Below, piece after piece: positions 48,778 to 60,126 of a stretch of DNA of 64,000 nt. Every line of letters starts with the position of its first letter. Position 1 is the first letter of the stretch. The DNA lies in contig NZ_LZJZ01000027.1 in NCBI RefSeq assembly GCF_001667585.1, positions 1 to 64,000 of the forward strand, in the 5' to 3' direction. The notes under the pieces are model-generated. The model did no database searches, was not told where the DNA came from, and worked only from the letters and a program-made list of their open reading frames with translations. Origin of the DNA: Mycobacterium sp. E2733. GTDB taxonomy: Bacteria; Actinomycetota; Actinomycetes; Mycobacteriales; Mycobacteriaceae. Both the position numbers and the translations under genes were made by a program.

Positions 48778-49592
48778 CGCACCCCCTCCTACCCGTTTCC
48801 ACGTCTCTTGTTAATCCGCCGGCCCGATCAAGCTGTTACATCTTTGGCCGCGCCACCAAGTGAGGGCACTCCAATGCGGTGCACGTCGCAGACTAGTCGT
48901 GCTTCGGCACCCCATACGAGCCCCGCCCCCGGGAGCGCGACCAGGTCTTGATGAGTAAACCACGCCAATGGTCTCCGTATCAGCCCCTTTGGCATTGAGA
49001 TACGGGATCGTAAACATACCGCATGCGTAACGGCATTTTTTAGATCGCCCGCCCGGATGGTTCACCCCATCGGCACCGGATGCCCCACTCGGTCCGAACG
49101 GGGCCCGCCCACCCGCGGTCCGCCCTGCGGCCGAGGCTGCTGAGTGATCAGCAGCCGTAGTCAGCTAACGACGATCACCGCCGGGAGTCAATGGGTTTGA
49201 CGGCGGCACTTCGACGGCGAGCCGATCGACCCCGCAACGGCCAGGTCGGCGTCCCTGCGGGACGGTACCGTCGTCGCCCGCTGGTGGTTCGCCTCGTGGT
49301 GATTTTCGCGGTGCAGTTTTGGTCGGTACCCTAGGCGGAGGCAAGCACCCAAAATTTCATCGTCCTAGCAGGCCGACCCCGCCCGACCGCAAACCGCACC
49401 GGTGAGCCATTGTGGCAGGTCACAGCAGCCAACGGCGGCAGCTGCGCAGCCCCGCACCAGCCCAATTCTTAGGCTGCGTTAAGAGCCTGACAGGTCACAC
49501 CGGGAACTTTGTCCAAACCTCGGACGCATCATGGTGCCTCCAGTAGGGTTTGGAACCGTTCCACTCATGTCAACTAGGCGTCCTGGAGAATT
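48778..49592. promoter_or_regulatory. Long divergent intergenic region, transport/NRPS promoters
   Basis: This 815-base region between mmpS and mbtH has no supported gene. It must hold the promoter of the transport operon and that of the synthetase operon. It contains the hairpin at 49135-49156 and a nine-codon upstream frame ATG (49567) whose stop overlaps the mbtH GTG. No clear promoter boxes could be chosen. Confidence 0.5.
49135..49156. terminator. Hairpin in mmpS-mbtH intergenic region
   Basis: GGCTGCTGA (49135-49143) pairs perfectly with TCAGCAGCC (49148-49156) over a four-base loop, a stable 9-bp stem. No U-run follows on either strand, so it may be a terminator for upstream antisense transcription or a protein-binding palindrome. 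Confidence 0.4.
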
Positions 49593-49823
49593 GTGAGCAT
49601 CAACCCATTCGACGACGACAACGGCAGTTTTTTCGTCTTGGTGAACGACGAAGAGCAGCACAGCCTGTGGCCGGCCTTCGCCGATGTTCCAGCTGGCTGG
49701 CGAGTGGTGTACGGCGAGGCGGACCGCGCTGCGTGCTTGGAGTACATCGAACAGAATTGGCCCGACATTCGGCCAAAGAGTCTGCGCGACAAGCTCGCAA
49801 CGGGTCGGGGTTTTGACCAGTAA
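49593..49823 (+). CDS. mbtH: MbtH-like NRPS accessory protein
   Basis: The 76-residue protein has the family signature: [29 protein letters not shown], and [10 protein letters not shown]. MbtH-like proteins bind adenylation domains and help them activate amino acids. It starts at GTG 49593 with GGAG upstream and lies just before mps1, as in GPL clusters. Its stop (49821-49823) is 40 bases before the chosen mps1 start. Confidence 0.96.
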   Translation: MSINPFDDDNGSFFVLVNDEEQHSLWPAFADVPAGWRVVYGEADRAACLEYIEQNWPDIRPKSLRDKLATGRGFDQ

Positions 49824-49863
49824 CGAGTCGGGGTATGGGGCGGATGGAGCTTTGGGGGACTCG

Positions 49864-52800
49864 ATGGGAGTTGGTGATCGCGCACTTCCGCTGACGCGCG
49901 GGCAGCTGGACATCTGGCTTTCGCAGGAAACGGGCTACGTCGGCACGGAGTGGCAGCTCGGGCTTTTGATCAAAATCGAGGGTTCACTTGATCGCGATGC
50001 CCTCGAGCGCGCCATCCGTCAAACGGTCGCCGAGGCCGAAGCCGGCCGAGTGTCGTTCTTCGAGGTCGACGGGCAGGTGGTCCAAACACCGATCGACTAC
50101 CCGGACGTCGAAGTGGGCTTCCATGACCTGACCTCCTCGCCCGACCCGGCGGGCGAAGCCCGTGCGATGGCATCGACGATCCAGCGCACGCCGATGGCGT
50201 TGAACGGCCAGCTGTTCCAATTCGTGTTATTCCAGACACAGGCCGCCGAGTTCTATTTGTTCGGTTGCTGCCACCACATAGCAATCGACGGATTGGGTAT
50301 GGCGCTGGTATGCCGTCGGGTTTCGACGATCTATTCAGCGATGGTCGCCGGAAAACCCATTCCTGATGCGTATTTCGGCTCCGCGCAGGATCTGGTCGAC
50401 ATCGAGTCGGAATACGAAGCGTCGCCGGACTACCTGGAAGACCAGGCGTATTGGAGCAACAACCTTCCGCCGGAGACCGCATGGGTTGACCGGCCCGCCG
50501 AGGCCACGAGCGGTAAGGACCACTACTCTCCGTCCGGGTCCGTCCAGTTGGACCCGTCCGTCACCACCCGGATCAAGGAGCTGTCCAAGAAGCTCGGCAT
50601 CCGTCGTTTCTCCGTCACCACCGCGGCGTGCGCGCTCCTGGTGCGGTCGTGGTCGGGGAGCGGTTCGGAGGTGGCGCTCGACTTCCCGGTGAGCCGGCGC
50701 GTGCGCCCGGAGTCGAAGACGCTTCCCGGGATGTTCGCCGGAGTGGTGCCGCTCGTGCTGAACACATCGCCCACGGCTACGGTCGCCGATTTCTGCAAAC
50801 ACGTCGACGTTCGGATCCGGGAGTTGTTGCAGCACCAGCGATTTCCGGTGCACACCCTCGAGAGCGACGGTCTGCGGCAGGCGGCGAGTCGGGTCGGGAT
50901 CAATTTCCTTCCGATGCGACTGACCCTGGACCTCGCCGGGTCCCCGGCCACGGCGACGTACACGAATCACGGACCCGTGGGGCACTTCAGCCTGTTCTTC
51001 CTGGGCGCCGGCGACCAGCTTTTCCTCAGCACCGCGGGACCGGGGCAACCGTTCGCGGACTTCGGCGTCGCCGACTTGGCGGCGCGCATGCAGCAGGTGC
51101 TGGAAGAGATGACCGCCGACCCGGAGCGGTGGCTGTCCTCGATCGATCTGCTGGCCGCCGACGAGCCGCCCCAGCTCGACCAGTGGAGCAACCGGGCGGC
51201 CCTGGCCGAACCGGTGCCCGCACCGGTGTCGATCCCGGTGGCGTTCGCCGAACACGTGCAGCGCTCGCCCGAGGCGCTGGCGGTGACGTGCGCCGCCAAG
51301 TCGTTGACCTACCGCGAACTCGACGCGGCTTCCAACCGGCTGGCTCACCTGCTTGCGGGCCATGGCGTGGGTCCGGGCGACTGCGTGGCCGTCATGTTCC
51401 CCCGGTGTACCGACGCGATCGTGGCGATGCTCGCGGTCCTGAAGACCGGCGCGGCCTACGTGCCGATCGACCCGGCGCACTCCGCGGCGCGCATGGAGTT
51501 CGTGCTCGCCGACGCGGGGCCGAGCGCGGTGATCACCACCGCGGACCTGCGCTCCCGGCTGGACGGGCATGACCTGTTGGTCGTCGATGTGCACGACCCG
51601 GCCGTCGAGGCACAGCCCAGCACCGCGCTGCCCGCGCCCGCCCCGGACAACGTCGCCTACATCATCTACACCTCCGGAACCACCGGTACGCCGAAAGGCG
51701 TTGCGATTCCTCATCTCAACGTCACCTGGCTGATCGAGTCGCTCGACGCGGGGCTGCCCAAGGGGCAGGTGTGGACGCAATGCCACTCCTCGGCCTTCGA
51801 CTTCTCGGTGTGGGAGATCTTCGGCGCCCTGCTGCGGGGCAGGCGCCTGCTGGTGGTGCCCGAGTCGGTGGCGAGCTCGCCCGAGGACCTCCATGACCTG
51901 CTGGTCACGGAAAAGGTCAGCGTGCTGACCCAGACCCCGTCCTCGGTCGCGATGCTGCCGGCGGAGGGGCTGGAGTCCACGGCGCTGGTGGTGGCGGGCG
52001 AGGCCTGCCCGGCCGACGTGGTGGACCGGTGGGCGGCGCCCGGGCGGGTGATGCTCGACGCCTACGGCCCGACGGAAACCACGGTGTGCGCGTCCATCAG
52101 CAAGCCGCTGACCCCCGGGTCCGGTGTGGTGCCGATCGGTTCGCCGATCGCCGGCGCGGCGATGTTCGTCCTCGACAAGTGGTTGCAGCCGGTGCCGGTC
52201 GGCGTGGTCGGTGAGCTGTATCTGGCGGGCCGCGGTGTCGGGATCGGATACGTGCGCCGCGCCGGTTTGACGGCGTCCCGGTTCGTGGCCAATCCCTTCG
52301 CCGGGGAGGGCGGCCCCGGCGCGCGGATGTACCGCACCGGCGACTTGGTCTGCTGGGGCGAGGACGGGCAGCTGCAATACTTCGGCCGCTCCGACGAGCA
52401 GGTCAAGATCCGCGGATACCGCATCGAGCTCGGTGAAATCCAATCGGTGCTCAAGGGCCTCGACGGGGTGGAAACCGCGGCCGTGATCGCGCGCGAGGAC
52501 CGCCCTGGCGACAAGCGCCTGGTCGGTTACGTCACCGGGACGGCCGATCCGGCCGCGATCCGGGCCGCGCTGGCCGATCGCCTCCCGCCGTACATGGTGC
52601 CCGCCGCGGTGGTGGTGCTCGAGGCCCTGCCGCTGACCGGCAACGGCAAACTCGACAAGCGGGCCCTGCCGGCGCCCGAATACGCCACCGCCGAATACCG
52701 CGCCCCGGGCGACCCGGTCGAGGAGGTCCTCGCCGACATCTACGCCCAGGTGCTGGGGCTGGAGCGGGTCGGGGTCGATGCCTCCTTCTTCGACCTCGGC

Positions 52801-55800
52801 GGCGACAGCATCCTGTCGATGCAGGTGGTATCCCGGGCCCGTGCGGCCGGGATCCTGTTCCGGCCCCGCGACGTGTTCGTCGAACAGTCGGTGGCCCGGC
52901 TGGCCCGGGTGGCCGAGGTGGCGACCGACGGCGCGGGCGGTCTCGTCGACGACGGCGTCGGCCCGGTGGTGGCCACCCCGATCATGCGCTGGTTGCAGAG
53001 CATCGAGGGGCCCATCGAACAGTTCAACCAGACGATGGTGGTGCAGGCCCCGGCGGGGGCGAACGAGGCCGACGTGGTGGCGGTGCTGCAGGCCCTGCTG
53101 GATCGTCATGCCGCGCTGCGGCTGCGCGCCGACGACGACGGTGCCGGCGGCTGGTCGCTGCAGGTGCCCGAGGTCGGTGCGGTGGACGCGCGCGGCTGCG
53201 TGCATGCCGTCGAGACATTGTCCGAAGAGACGTTGGCGGAGGCTCGTTCGCGGTTGAACCCGGCCGCCGGGGTGATGGTCAGCGCGGCGTGGGCGGAGTC
53301 CACGGGCCAGCTGGCATTGATCCTTCACCACCTGGCCGTCGACGGTGTGTCATGGCGAATCCTGTTGGAAGACTTCAACATCGCCTGGGCCCAGCATCAC
53401 AGCGGGCAGCCGATTGCCCTGCTGGCGCCGGGCACGTCGTTCGCGCGGTGGTCGTCGCTGCTTCAGGAGTACGCCCAGCGCCCCGACGTGGTGACCCGGG
53501 CGGACGAGTGGCGACAGGTGGCGGCGACCCCCGCGGCGTTGCCGGCGGTGCAACCCGACGTCGACACCTATGCGACCGCCGGCCAACTCTCCGTCTCGCT
53601 GGACGTCGAGACGACCCGACTGCTGCTCGGTGAGGTGCCGGCCGCGTTCCACGCCGGCGTCGGCGACATCTTGTTGATCGCATTCGGGCTGGCGTTCGCG
53701 GAATTCCTGGGCACCGGTGCGGCGCCGATCTCCATCGATGTCGAGGGCCACGGGCGCCAGGAGGAGCTGGCTCCCCGGGTGGACCTGTCGCGCACCGTCG
53801 GCTGGTTCACCACCAAATACCCGGTGGCGCTGAAGGGCCGCCGGCTGAACTGGTCGCAGGTGGTGGCCGGCGAGGCCGCGCTGGGCGCGGTGATCAAGGA
53901 CTTCAAGGAGCAGCTGCGCGCGCTGCCCGACGGCCTGACCTACGGCTTGCTGCGGTACCTGAACGCCGACGTCGACCTGGACGGGGCGGACCCGGTGATC
54001 GGGTTCAACTATCTGGGGCGGCTCGGCGCGGGCGCCGACCTCTCCGACGACTTGTGGCGGGTCAGCCACGACAGCTTGGCTGTTGCGGCTATGGCCACCG
54101 CGGTGTCGATGCCGCTGGCGCACACGGTGGAAGTCAACGCCGGCACCATGGACACCGCGGCGGGCCCGCACCTTCAGGCCAACTGGACGTGGGCCCCGTC
54201 GGCGCTGGACCACGAGCGCGTTAACCGGTTGAGCCAGTTGTGGTTTGAGGCCCTGGCCGGGATCTGCGCGCACGTCAGGGCCGGTGGCGGCGGGCTGACC
54301 CCGTCGGACATCGCGCCCGCGCACCTCAGCCAGCAACAAATCGACGAACTCTGCCGGCGGGGCAGCGTCGCCGACGTGCTGCCACTGACCCCGGTGCAGC
54401 AGGGGCTGCTCTTCCACACCGCGTTCGCGCAGGACATGGACGACCTGTACGCGGTCCAACTCGGGATCACCGTCAGCGGCGCCCTCGACCCGGCGCGCCT
54501 GCGCGAGGCGGTGCACACCGTCGTCAAGCGACATCCCAATCTGGTCGCCCGTTTCTCCGAAGACTTCGGCGAGCCGGTACAGGTCATCCCGGCCGATCCC
54601 CAGATGGCATGGCGCTACGTCGAACTCGACGCCGGCGATGTCGACGGGCACGTCGAGCGGGTGGCCGCCGACGAACGCGCCGCGGTGTGCGACCTCGCCG
54701 AGAAGCCGTCGTTCCGGGCCGCGCTGATCCGCACCGCACCCGACCGGCATCGCTTCTTGCTGACCATTCACCACATCGTGGTGGACGGCTGGTCGCTGCC
54801 GGTCCTGCTGCAGGAAGTCTTCGCGAGCTACTACGGGGGGCGGCTGCCCGCCCCACCGTCGTACCGCAGCTTCGTCACCTGGCTGACCAGTCAAAACCGC
54901 GCCGCCGCCCAGGCGGCATGGGCGCAGGCGCTGGCCGGCTTCGAGACCCCCACCCTCGTCGGTCCGCTCGGACAGATCGGGCGTCGCGGCGTCGCCGCTT
55001 TCCATGTGCCCGCCGAGACCACCAAGGCGCTGGGCGAGCTGGCACGGTCGTGCCGCACCACTATCAGCACCGTGCTGCAGGGCGCATGGACGCAGCTGCT
55101 GACGTGGCTGACCGGGCAGCACGATGTGGCCTTCGGCACCGCGGTCTCGGGCCGGCCCCACGAATTGGCCGACGCGGACGCGATGGTCGGCCTGCTGATC
55201 AACACGGTTCCGGTGCGCGCGACCATCACCGCGACAACCACGGTCGCCGAGCTGCTCGACCAACTGCAACGCCTGCACAACGACACCGTCGACTACGAGC
55301 ACCTGGCGCTGCCCGAGATCCACCGCGTCACCGGTCACGACCAGTTGTTCGACACCCTTTTCCTCTACGAGAACTATCCGATCGACGCGGGCGCGCTGTT
55401 GGGCGTCCACGAATTGGCCATCACCGACTTCAGCAGCCGGGAGTACAACCACTACCCGCTGTCCGTGGTCGCTTCACCGGGTCACGAACTGAGCCTTCGC
55501 GTCGAATTCGACACCGAGGTGTTCACCGCCGCCGCCATCAACACGCTGATCGAGCGGTTGCAGCAGGTGATGGTGGCCATGACCGCCGATCCCGCCCGCC
55601 GCCTGTCCTCGATCGATTTGCTCGAGGCGGCCGAGCGCGCCCGGCTTGATGAGTGGGGTAACCGGGCGGTGCTGGTCGAGTCGGGGCCGAAGCTGGCCTC
55701 GATTCCTGAGTTGTTCGCCGCGCAGGCGGCTCGGGCGTCAGAGGCGGTGGCCATCACTGATGGTGACCGTTGCTGGACGTATGGCGAGGTGGAGGAGGCC

Positions 55801-58800
55801 GCGAATCGGTTGGCGCGCTTGTTGGTGACTCGCGGCGCGGGTCCGGGGGAGCGTGTTGGGGTGTTGTTGCCTCGGCGGGCTGAGGCGGTGGTGGCGATTT
55901 TGGCGGTGCTCAAGACGGGGGCGGCTTATCTGCCGGTTGATCCGATGGTGCCGGCGGCGCGTATCGAGTTCGTGTTGGGCGATGCCGCGCCGGTTGCGGT
56001 GGTGACCGCTGCGGAGGTGCGTTCGCGGCTGGAGGGATTGGAGCTGGCGGTCATCGATTTCGACGATCCGGCGGTGGGGTCTCAACCCGCTGTGGGGTTG
56101 GCGGCGCCGTCGCCGGAGGACGTTGCGTACATCATCTATACGTCGGGCACGACGGGGACGCCCAAGGGTGTGGCGATTCCGCATCGCAATGTGACTCAGT
56201 TGTTGGAGTCGTTGGATGCGCAGCTGTCGTTGGGGCAGGTGTGGACGCAGTGCCATTCGTTGGCGTTTGACTTTTCGGTGTGGGAGATCTTCGGGTCGTT
56301 GTTGTATGGCGGCCGGTTGGTGATGGTGCCGGACAGTGTGGTGCGGTCGCCCGAAGAGTTGCATGCGTTGTTGGTGCGTGAGCAGGTCAGTGTGTTGAGT
56401 CAGACGCCGTCGGCGTTTTATGCGTTGCAGACCGCCGATTCGTTGGCTCCGGAGTTGGGTCAGCAGCTGAAGTTGCAGACGGTGGTGTTTGGTGGGGAGG
56501 CGCTTGAGCCGCATCGGTTGGGTAAGTGGTTGCACAATCATCCGGGGTTGCCGCGGCTGATCAATATGTATGGCATCACCGAGACCACGGTGCATGCGTC
56601 GTTTCGCGACATCGTCGATGGTGATGTGGGCGCCAATGCCAGTCCGATTGGTGTGCCGTTGGCGCATCTGGGCTTTTTTGTGCTCGATGGCTGGTTGCGG
56701 CCGGTGCCGCAGGGTGTGGTCGGTGAGTTGTATGTGGCCGGGCGTGGTTTGGCGTATGGGTATGTGGGCCGGTCGGGGCTCTCGGCGACGCGGTTTGTGG
56801 CGTGTCCGTTCGGTGGGGCCGGGGCGCCTGGACAACGGATGTATCGGACCGGGGACTTGGTGCGCTGGGGTGCTGATGGGCAGCTGCAGTACCTGGGCCG
56901 GGCCGACGAGCAGGTCAAGATCCGCGGGTATCGCATCGAACTCGGTGAGGTGCATGCGGCGCTGGCCGGGCTGGACGGGGTCAACGAGGCGGCGGTGATC
57001 GCCCGTGAGGACCGTCCCGGCGACAAGCGGCTGGTGGGCTATGTGACCGGGACCGCCGACCCCGCCGAGATCCGCAACCAGCTCGGCGAGCGGCTGCCGA
57101 CCTACATGGTGCCCACCGCGGTCGTGGTCCTCGAGGCGCTGCCGCTGACGGTCAACGGCAAACTCGACACCCGCGCCCTACCGGCACCGGAATACTCCGA
57201 CGCCGATCACTACCGCGCGCCGAGCACGGCCATCGAGGAGATCTTGGCCGGCATCTACGCCCAGGTACTGGGCGTCGAGCGCGTCGGGGTCGACGACTCC
57301 TTCTTCGACCTCGGCGGCGACAGCATCCTGTCGATGCAGGTCGTCGCCCGCGCCAGGGCGGCCGGCGTGGTCTGCCGTCCGCGAGATATCTTCGTCGAAC
57401 AGACGGTGGCCCGGCTGGCCCGGGTCGCCGGACTGGCCACCGGCGACGACGTCGTCGACGAGGGCATCGGCGAAGTGGTCGCGACCCCGATCATGCGCTG
57501 GCTGGAGAGCGTCGACGGTCCGATCGAGCAGTTCAACCAGACCATGGTGGTGCAGGCCCCGGCCGGCGTGACCGAAGCCGACGTCGTTCTGGTCCTGCAG
57601 GCTTTGCTGGACCGGCACGCCATGCTGCGGCTGCGCGTCGACGACGACGGCGCGGGGGACTGGTCGCTGCGCGTGCCCGAAGTCGGCGTGGTGGATGCCG
57701 CCGGGTGCGTGCACACCGTGGAGACGCTGTCCGACGCGGCGCTGTCGACGGCGGTCTCGCAGCTGAACCCGGCCAGCGGCGCGATGCTGCGCGCGGTGTG
57801 GGTGCCCTCCACGGGCCAGCTGGCGTTGATCATTCACCACCTGGCCGTCGACGGGGTGTCGTGGCGAATCCTATTGGAAGACTTGAACATTGCGTGGGCG
57901 CAGCACCACAGCGGCCAGCAGGTGACGTTGCCGGTGGGCGGGATGTCGTTCGCCCGATGGTCGTCGCTGCTGGCGGAGCACGCGCTCCGACCGGAGGTCG
58001 TCGACCAGGCGGAGGCGTGGCGGCAGATCGGGTCGACGCCGGCGCCGTTACCCGCCGTGCGGCCGGACATCGACACCTACGTCAGCGCGGGTCAGCTCTC
58101 GGTGTCGCTCGACGCCGACACCACCCGCTTGTTGCTGGGCGAGGTGCCCGCGGCGTTCCACGCCGGCGTGCAGGACATCCTGTTGATCGCATTCGGGCTG
58201 GCCTGGGCTCAGTTTGTCGGCACCGGCGCGCCGATCGGCATCGACGTCGAGGGCCACGGCCGCCACGAGGAACTGGGCCCGCACGTGGACCTGTCCCGCA
58301 CGGTCGGCTGGTTCACCACCAAGTACCCGGTCGCGCTGACAGTCGGCGGCCTGTCCTGGGGGCAGGTCATCGCCGGGGAGGCCGAGCTGGGGGCGCTGGT
58401 CAAGGACGCCAAGGAACAGCTGCGGACCCTGCCGGACACGCTGACCTACGGGCTGCTGCGCTACCTGAACCCCGACGTCGAAATGGACGGGTCGGACCCG
58501 GTGATCGGGTTCAACTACCTCGGGCGGCTGGGCGGCGCGGGCGACCTGTCCAGCGAGTTGTGGCGGCTCGACCAGGACAGCCTGGCGACGGCCGGGGCGG
58601 CGACGGCGGTGCCCATGCCCTTGCCGCACACCGTCGAGCTCAACGCCGGCACCCTCGACACCGCCGCGGGTCCGCTGCTGCAGGCCAATTGGACCTGGGC
58701 GCGCTCGGCGCTCGACGAGGGACAGGTCGGCCGGCTGAGCGAGTTGTGGTTCGACGCCCTGAGCGGCATCTGCAGCCACGTCCGCAACGGTGGGGGCGGT

Positions 58801-60126
58801 TTGACGCCGTCGGACCTCGCGCCCGCGCGGCTGACCCAGCCGGACATCGACGAACTGTGCCGGCGCTACCCGGTCGCCGATGTGTTGCCGTTGACCCCGC
58901 TGCAGCAGGGACTCCTGTTCCACACCGGCAGCGCGCACGGCAGCGACGACCTGTACGCGGTGCAGCTCGACATCAGCGTGAGCGGTGCGCTCGACCCGCA
59001 CCGGTTGCGCGATGCGGTGCACACCATGATCAAGCGGCATCCCAACGTGGTGGCGCACTTCCTGGAAGACTTCGGCGAGCCGGTGCAGGTCCTCTCGGCC
59101 GACCCCGCGCTAGCGTGGCATTACGTCGAACTCGACGCGGAAGACGTCGAGCCGGAGGAGCAGATCCAGCAGGTCTGCGCCGCCGAACGCGCCGCGGTGT
59201 GCGACCTGGCGGACCGGCCGCCATTCCGGGCCGCGCTGATCCGCACCGCCGACAACCGGCACCGGTTCGTGCTGACCAACCACCACATCGTGCTGGACGG
59301 CTGGTCGAAGCCGATCCTGCTGCAGGAGATCTTCGCCGCCTACTACGGGGTGCAGCTGCCCGCTCCCGTGCCGTACCGCAAGTTCGTCGACTGGCTGGCC
59401 GCGCAGGACCGCGGCGCGGCCCAGGCGGCGTGGCGGCGGGTGCTGGCCGGGTTCGACACCCCCACCTTGGTCGGTCCGGCGGGCCGGATGAGCCTCGGGC
59501 CGCGGGGCGTCTCCTCGTTCCAGGTTTCGGCGGAGACCACGCGCGCGCTGGGCGAGCTGGCCCGCTCGTGCCGCACCACCGTCAGCACCGTGCTGCAGGC
59601 CGCCTGGGCGCAACTGCTGATGTGGCTGACGGGTCAGCACGACGTGACGTTCGGGACCGCGGTATCGGGACGGCCGACCGAGCTGGCGGGCGCCGACCAG
59701 ATGGTGGGCCTGCTCATCAACACGGTGCCGGTGCGGGCCACGATCGGCGCCGAAACCACCATCGCCGACCTGCTAAATCAGCTGCAGACCGCCTACAACG
59801 ACACACTCGAGCACCAGCACTTGGCGCTCAATGAGATTCATCGTGTAACGGGACACGACCAATTATTCGACACCATGTTCGTGTACGAGAACTACCCGAT
59901 CGACACCGCCGCGCTGTCGGCCGTCGACGAGCTGGCCATTGATGGCTTTACCAACCGCGAATACAACCACTACCCGCTCTCGGTGCAAGCCGTGCCGGGT
60001 CACGAACTGGCTCTTCGCGTCGAATTCGATACAGAAGTCTTCGACACAGGCAGAATCGAGAGGTTGATCGAGCGGTTCCGGCGCGTGCTGGAAGCCATGA
60101 CCGCAGATGTGGAGGAGCAGTCATGA
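49864..60126 (+). CDS. mps1: GPL tetrapeptide synthetase 1 (Phe and Thr modules)
   Basis: The NRPS has 3420 residues from ATG 49864 (GGGGG seven bases upstream); a TTG at 49813 is possible. Domains: starter C (HHIAIDG near 138) for the fatty acid; A1 (about 480-930, YTSGTTG near 600); T1 (S982); E1 (about 1038-1450, HHLAVDG near 1154); C2 (about 1503-1900); A2 (about 1970-2430); T2 (S2487); E2 (about 2542-2960); C3 (about 3007-3420). By eye, the A2 pocket reads D-F-W-S-V-G-M-V-H, matching the threonine code except at two sites, and A1 reads D-F-W-T-V-A-A-V-C, near phenylalanine. The two E domains give D-Phe and D-allo-Thr. It ends in an orphan C domain and overlaps mps2 by four bases. Confidence 0.95.
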   Translation: MGVGDRALPLTRGQLDIWLSQETGYVGTEWQLGLLIKIEGSLDRDALERAIRQTVAEAEAGRVSFFEVDGQVVQTPIDYPDVEVGFHDLTSSPDPAGEARAMASTIQRTPMALNGQLFQFVLFQTQAAEFYLFGCCHHIAIDGLGMALVCRRVSTIYSAMVAGKPIPDAYFGSAQDLVDIESEYEASPDYLEDQAYWSNNLPPETAWVDRPAEATSGKDHYSPSGSVQLDPSVTTRIKELSKKLGIRRFSVTTAACALLVRSWSGSGSEVALDFPVSRRVRPESKTLPGMFAGVVPLVLNTSPTATVADFCKHVDVRIRELLQHQRFPVHTLESDGLRQAASRVGINFLPMRLTLDLAGSPATATYTNHGPVGHFSLFFLGAGDQLFLSTAGPGQPFADFGVADLAARMQQVLEEMTADPERWLSSIDLLAADEPPQLDQWSNRAALAEPVPAPVSIPVAFAEHVQRSPEALAVTCAAKSLTYRELDAASNRLAHLLAGHGVGPGDCVAVMFPRCTDAIVAMLAVLKTGAAYVPIDPAHSAARMEFVLADAGPSAVITTADLRSRLDGHDLLVVDVHDPAVEAQPSTALPAPAPDNVAYIIYTSGTTGTPKGVAIPHLNVTWLIESLDAGLPKGQVWTQCHSSAFDFSVWEIFGALLRGRRLLVVPESVASSPEDLHDLLVTEKVSVLTQTPSSVAMLPAEGLESTALVVAGEACPADVVDRWAAPGRVMLDAYGPTETTVCASISKPLTPGSGVVPIGSPIAGAAMFVLDKWLQPVPVGVVGELYLAGRGVGIGYVRRAGLTASRFVANPFAGEGGPGARMYRTGDLVCWGEDGQLQYFGRSDEQVKIRGYRIELGEIQSVLKGLDGVETAAVIAREDRPGDKRLVGYVTGTADPAAIRAALADRLPPYMVPAAVVVLEALPLTGNGKLDKRALPAPEYATAEYRAPGDPVEEVLADIYAQVLGLERVGVDASFFDLGGDSILSMQVVSRARAAGILFRPRDVFVEQSVARLARVAEVATDGAGGLVDDGVGPVVATPIMRWLQSIEGPIEQFNQTMVVQAPAGANEADVVAVLQALLDRHAALRLRADDDGAGGWSLQVPEVGAVDARGCVHAVETLSEETLAEARSRLNPAAGVMVSAAWAESTGQLALILHHLAVDGVSWRILLEDFNIAWAQHHSGQPIALLAPGTSFARWSSLLQEYAQRPDVVTRADEWRQVAATPAALPAVQPDVDTYATAGQLSVSLDVETTRLLLGEVPAAFHAGVGDILLIAFGLAFAEFLGTGAAPISIDVEGHGRQEELAPRVDLSRTVGWFTTKYPVALKGRRLNWSQVVAGEAALGAVIKDFKEQLRALPDGLTYGLLRYLNADVDLDGADPVIGFNYLGRLGAGADLSDDLWRVSHDSLAVAAMATAVSMPLAHTVEVNAGTMDTAAGPHLQANWTWAPSALDHERVNRLSQLWFEALAGICAHVRAGGGGLTPSDIAPAHLSQQQIDELCRRGSVADVLPLTPVQQGLLFHTAFAQDMDDLYAVQLGITVSGALDPARLREAVHTVVKRHPNLVARFSEDFGEPVQVIPADPQMAWRYVELDAGDVDGHVERVAADERAAVCDLAEKPSFRAALIRTAPDRHRFLLTIHHIVVDGWSLPVLLQEVFASYYGGRLPAPPSYRSFVTWLTSQNRAAAQAAWAQALAGFETPTLVGPLGQIGRRGVAAFHVPAETTKALGELARSCRTTISTVLQGAWTQLLTWLTGQHDVAFGTAVSGRPHELADADAMVGLLINTVPVRATITATTTVAELLDQLQRLHNDTVDYEHLALPEIHRVTGHDQLFDTLFLYENYPIDAGALLGVHELAITDFSSREYNHYPLSVVASPGHELSLRVEFDTEVFTAAAINTLIERLQQVMVAMTADPARRLSSIDLLEAAERARLDEWGNRAVLVESGPKLASIPELFAAQAARASEAVAITDGDRCWTYGEVEEAANRLARLLVTRGAGPGERVGVLLPRRAEAVVAILAVLKTGAAYLPVDPMVPAARIEFVLGDAAPVAVVTAAEVRSRLEGLELAVIDFDDPAVGSQPAVGLAAPSPEDVAYIIYTSGTTGTPKGVAIPHRNVTQLLESLDAQLSLGQVWTQCHSLAFDFSVWEIFGSLLYGGRLVMVPDSVVRSPEELHALLVREQVSVLSQTPSAFYALQTADSLAPELGQQLKLQTVVFGGEALEPHRLGKWLHNHPGLPRLINMYGITETTVHASFRDIVDGDVGANASPIGVPLAHLGFFVLDGWLRPVPQGVVGELYVAGRGLAYGYVGRSGLSATRFVACPFGGAGAPGQRMYRTGDLVRWGADGQLQYLGRADEQVKIRGYRIELGEVHAALAGLDGVNEAAVIAREDRPGDKRLVGYVTGTADPAEIRNQLGERLPTYMVPTAVVVLEALPLTVNGKLDTRALPAPEYSDADHYRAPSTAIEEILAGIYAQVLGVERVGVDDSFFDLGGDSILSMQVVARARAAGVVCRPRDIFVEQTVARLARVAGLATGDDVVDEGIGEVVATPIMRWLESVDGPIEQFNQTMVVQAPAGVTEADVVLVLQALLDRHAMLRLRVDDDGAGDWSLRVPEVGVVDAAGCVHTVETLSDAALSTAVSQLNPASGAMLRAVWVPSTGQLALIIHHLAVDGVSWRILLEDLNIAWAQHHSGQQVTLPVGGMSFARWSSLLAEHALRPEVVDQAEAWRQIGSTPAPLPAVRPDIDTYVSAGQLSVSLDADTTRLLLGEVPAAFHAGVQDILLIAFGLAWAQFVGTGAPIGIDVEGHGRHEELGPHVDLSRTVGWFTTKYPVALTVGGLSWGQVIAGEAELGALVKDAKEQLRTLPDTLTYGLLRYLNPDVEMDGSDPVIGFNYLGRLGGAGDLSSELWRLDQDSLATAGAATAVPMPLPHTVELNAGTLDTAAGPLLQANWTWARSALDEGQVGRLSELWFDALSGICSHVRNGGGGLTPSDLAPARLTQPDIDELCRRYPVADVLPLTPLQQGLLFHTGSAHGSDDLYAVQLDISVSGALDPHRLRDAVHTMIKRHPNVVAHFLEDFGEPVQVLSADPALAWHYVELDAEDVEPEEQIQQVCAAERAAVCDLADRPPFRAALIRTADNRHRFVLTNHHIVLDGWSKPILLQEIFAAYYGVQLPAPVPYRKFVDWLAAQDRGAAQAAWRRVLAGFDTPTLVGPAGRMSLGPRGVSSFQVSAETTRALGELARSCRTTVSTVLQAAWAQLLMWLTGQHDVTFGTAVSGRPTELAGADQMVGLLINTVPVRATIGAETTIADLLNQLQTAYNDTLEHQHLALNEIHRVTGHDQLFDTMFVYENYPIDTAALSAVDELAIDGFTNREYNHYPLSVQAVPGHELALRVEFDTEVFDTGRIERLIERFRRVLEAMTADVEEQS

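Noticed and set aside
50335..53331. 998-codon minus-strand frame
   Set aside because: Shadow of mps1 module 1, no domain pattern and low-complexity composition.
53350..55452. 700-codon minus-strand frame
   Set aside because: Shadow of mps1, E1/C2 region; same reasons.
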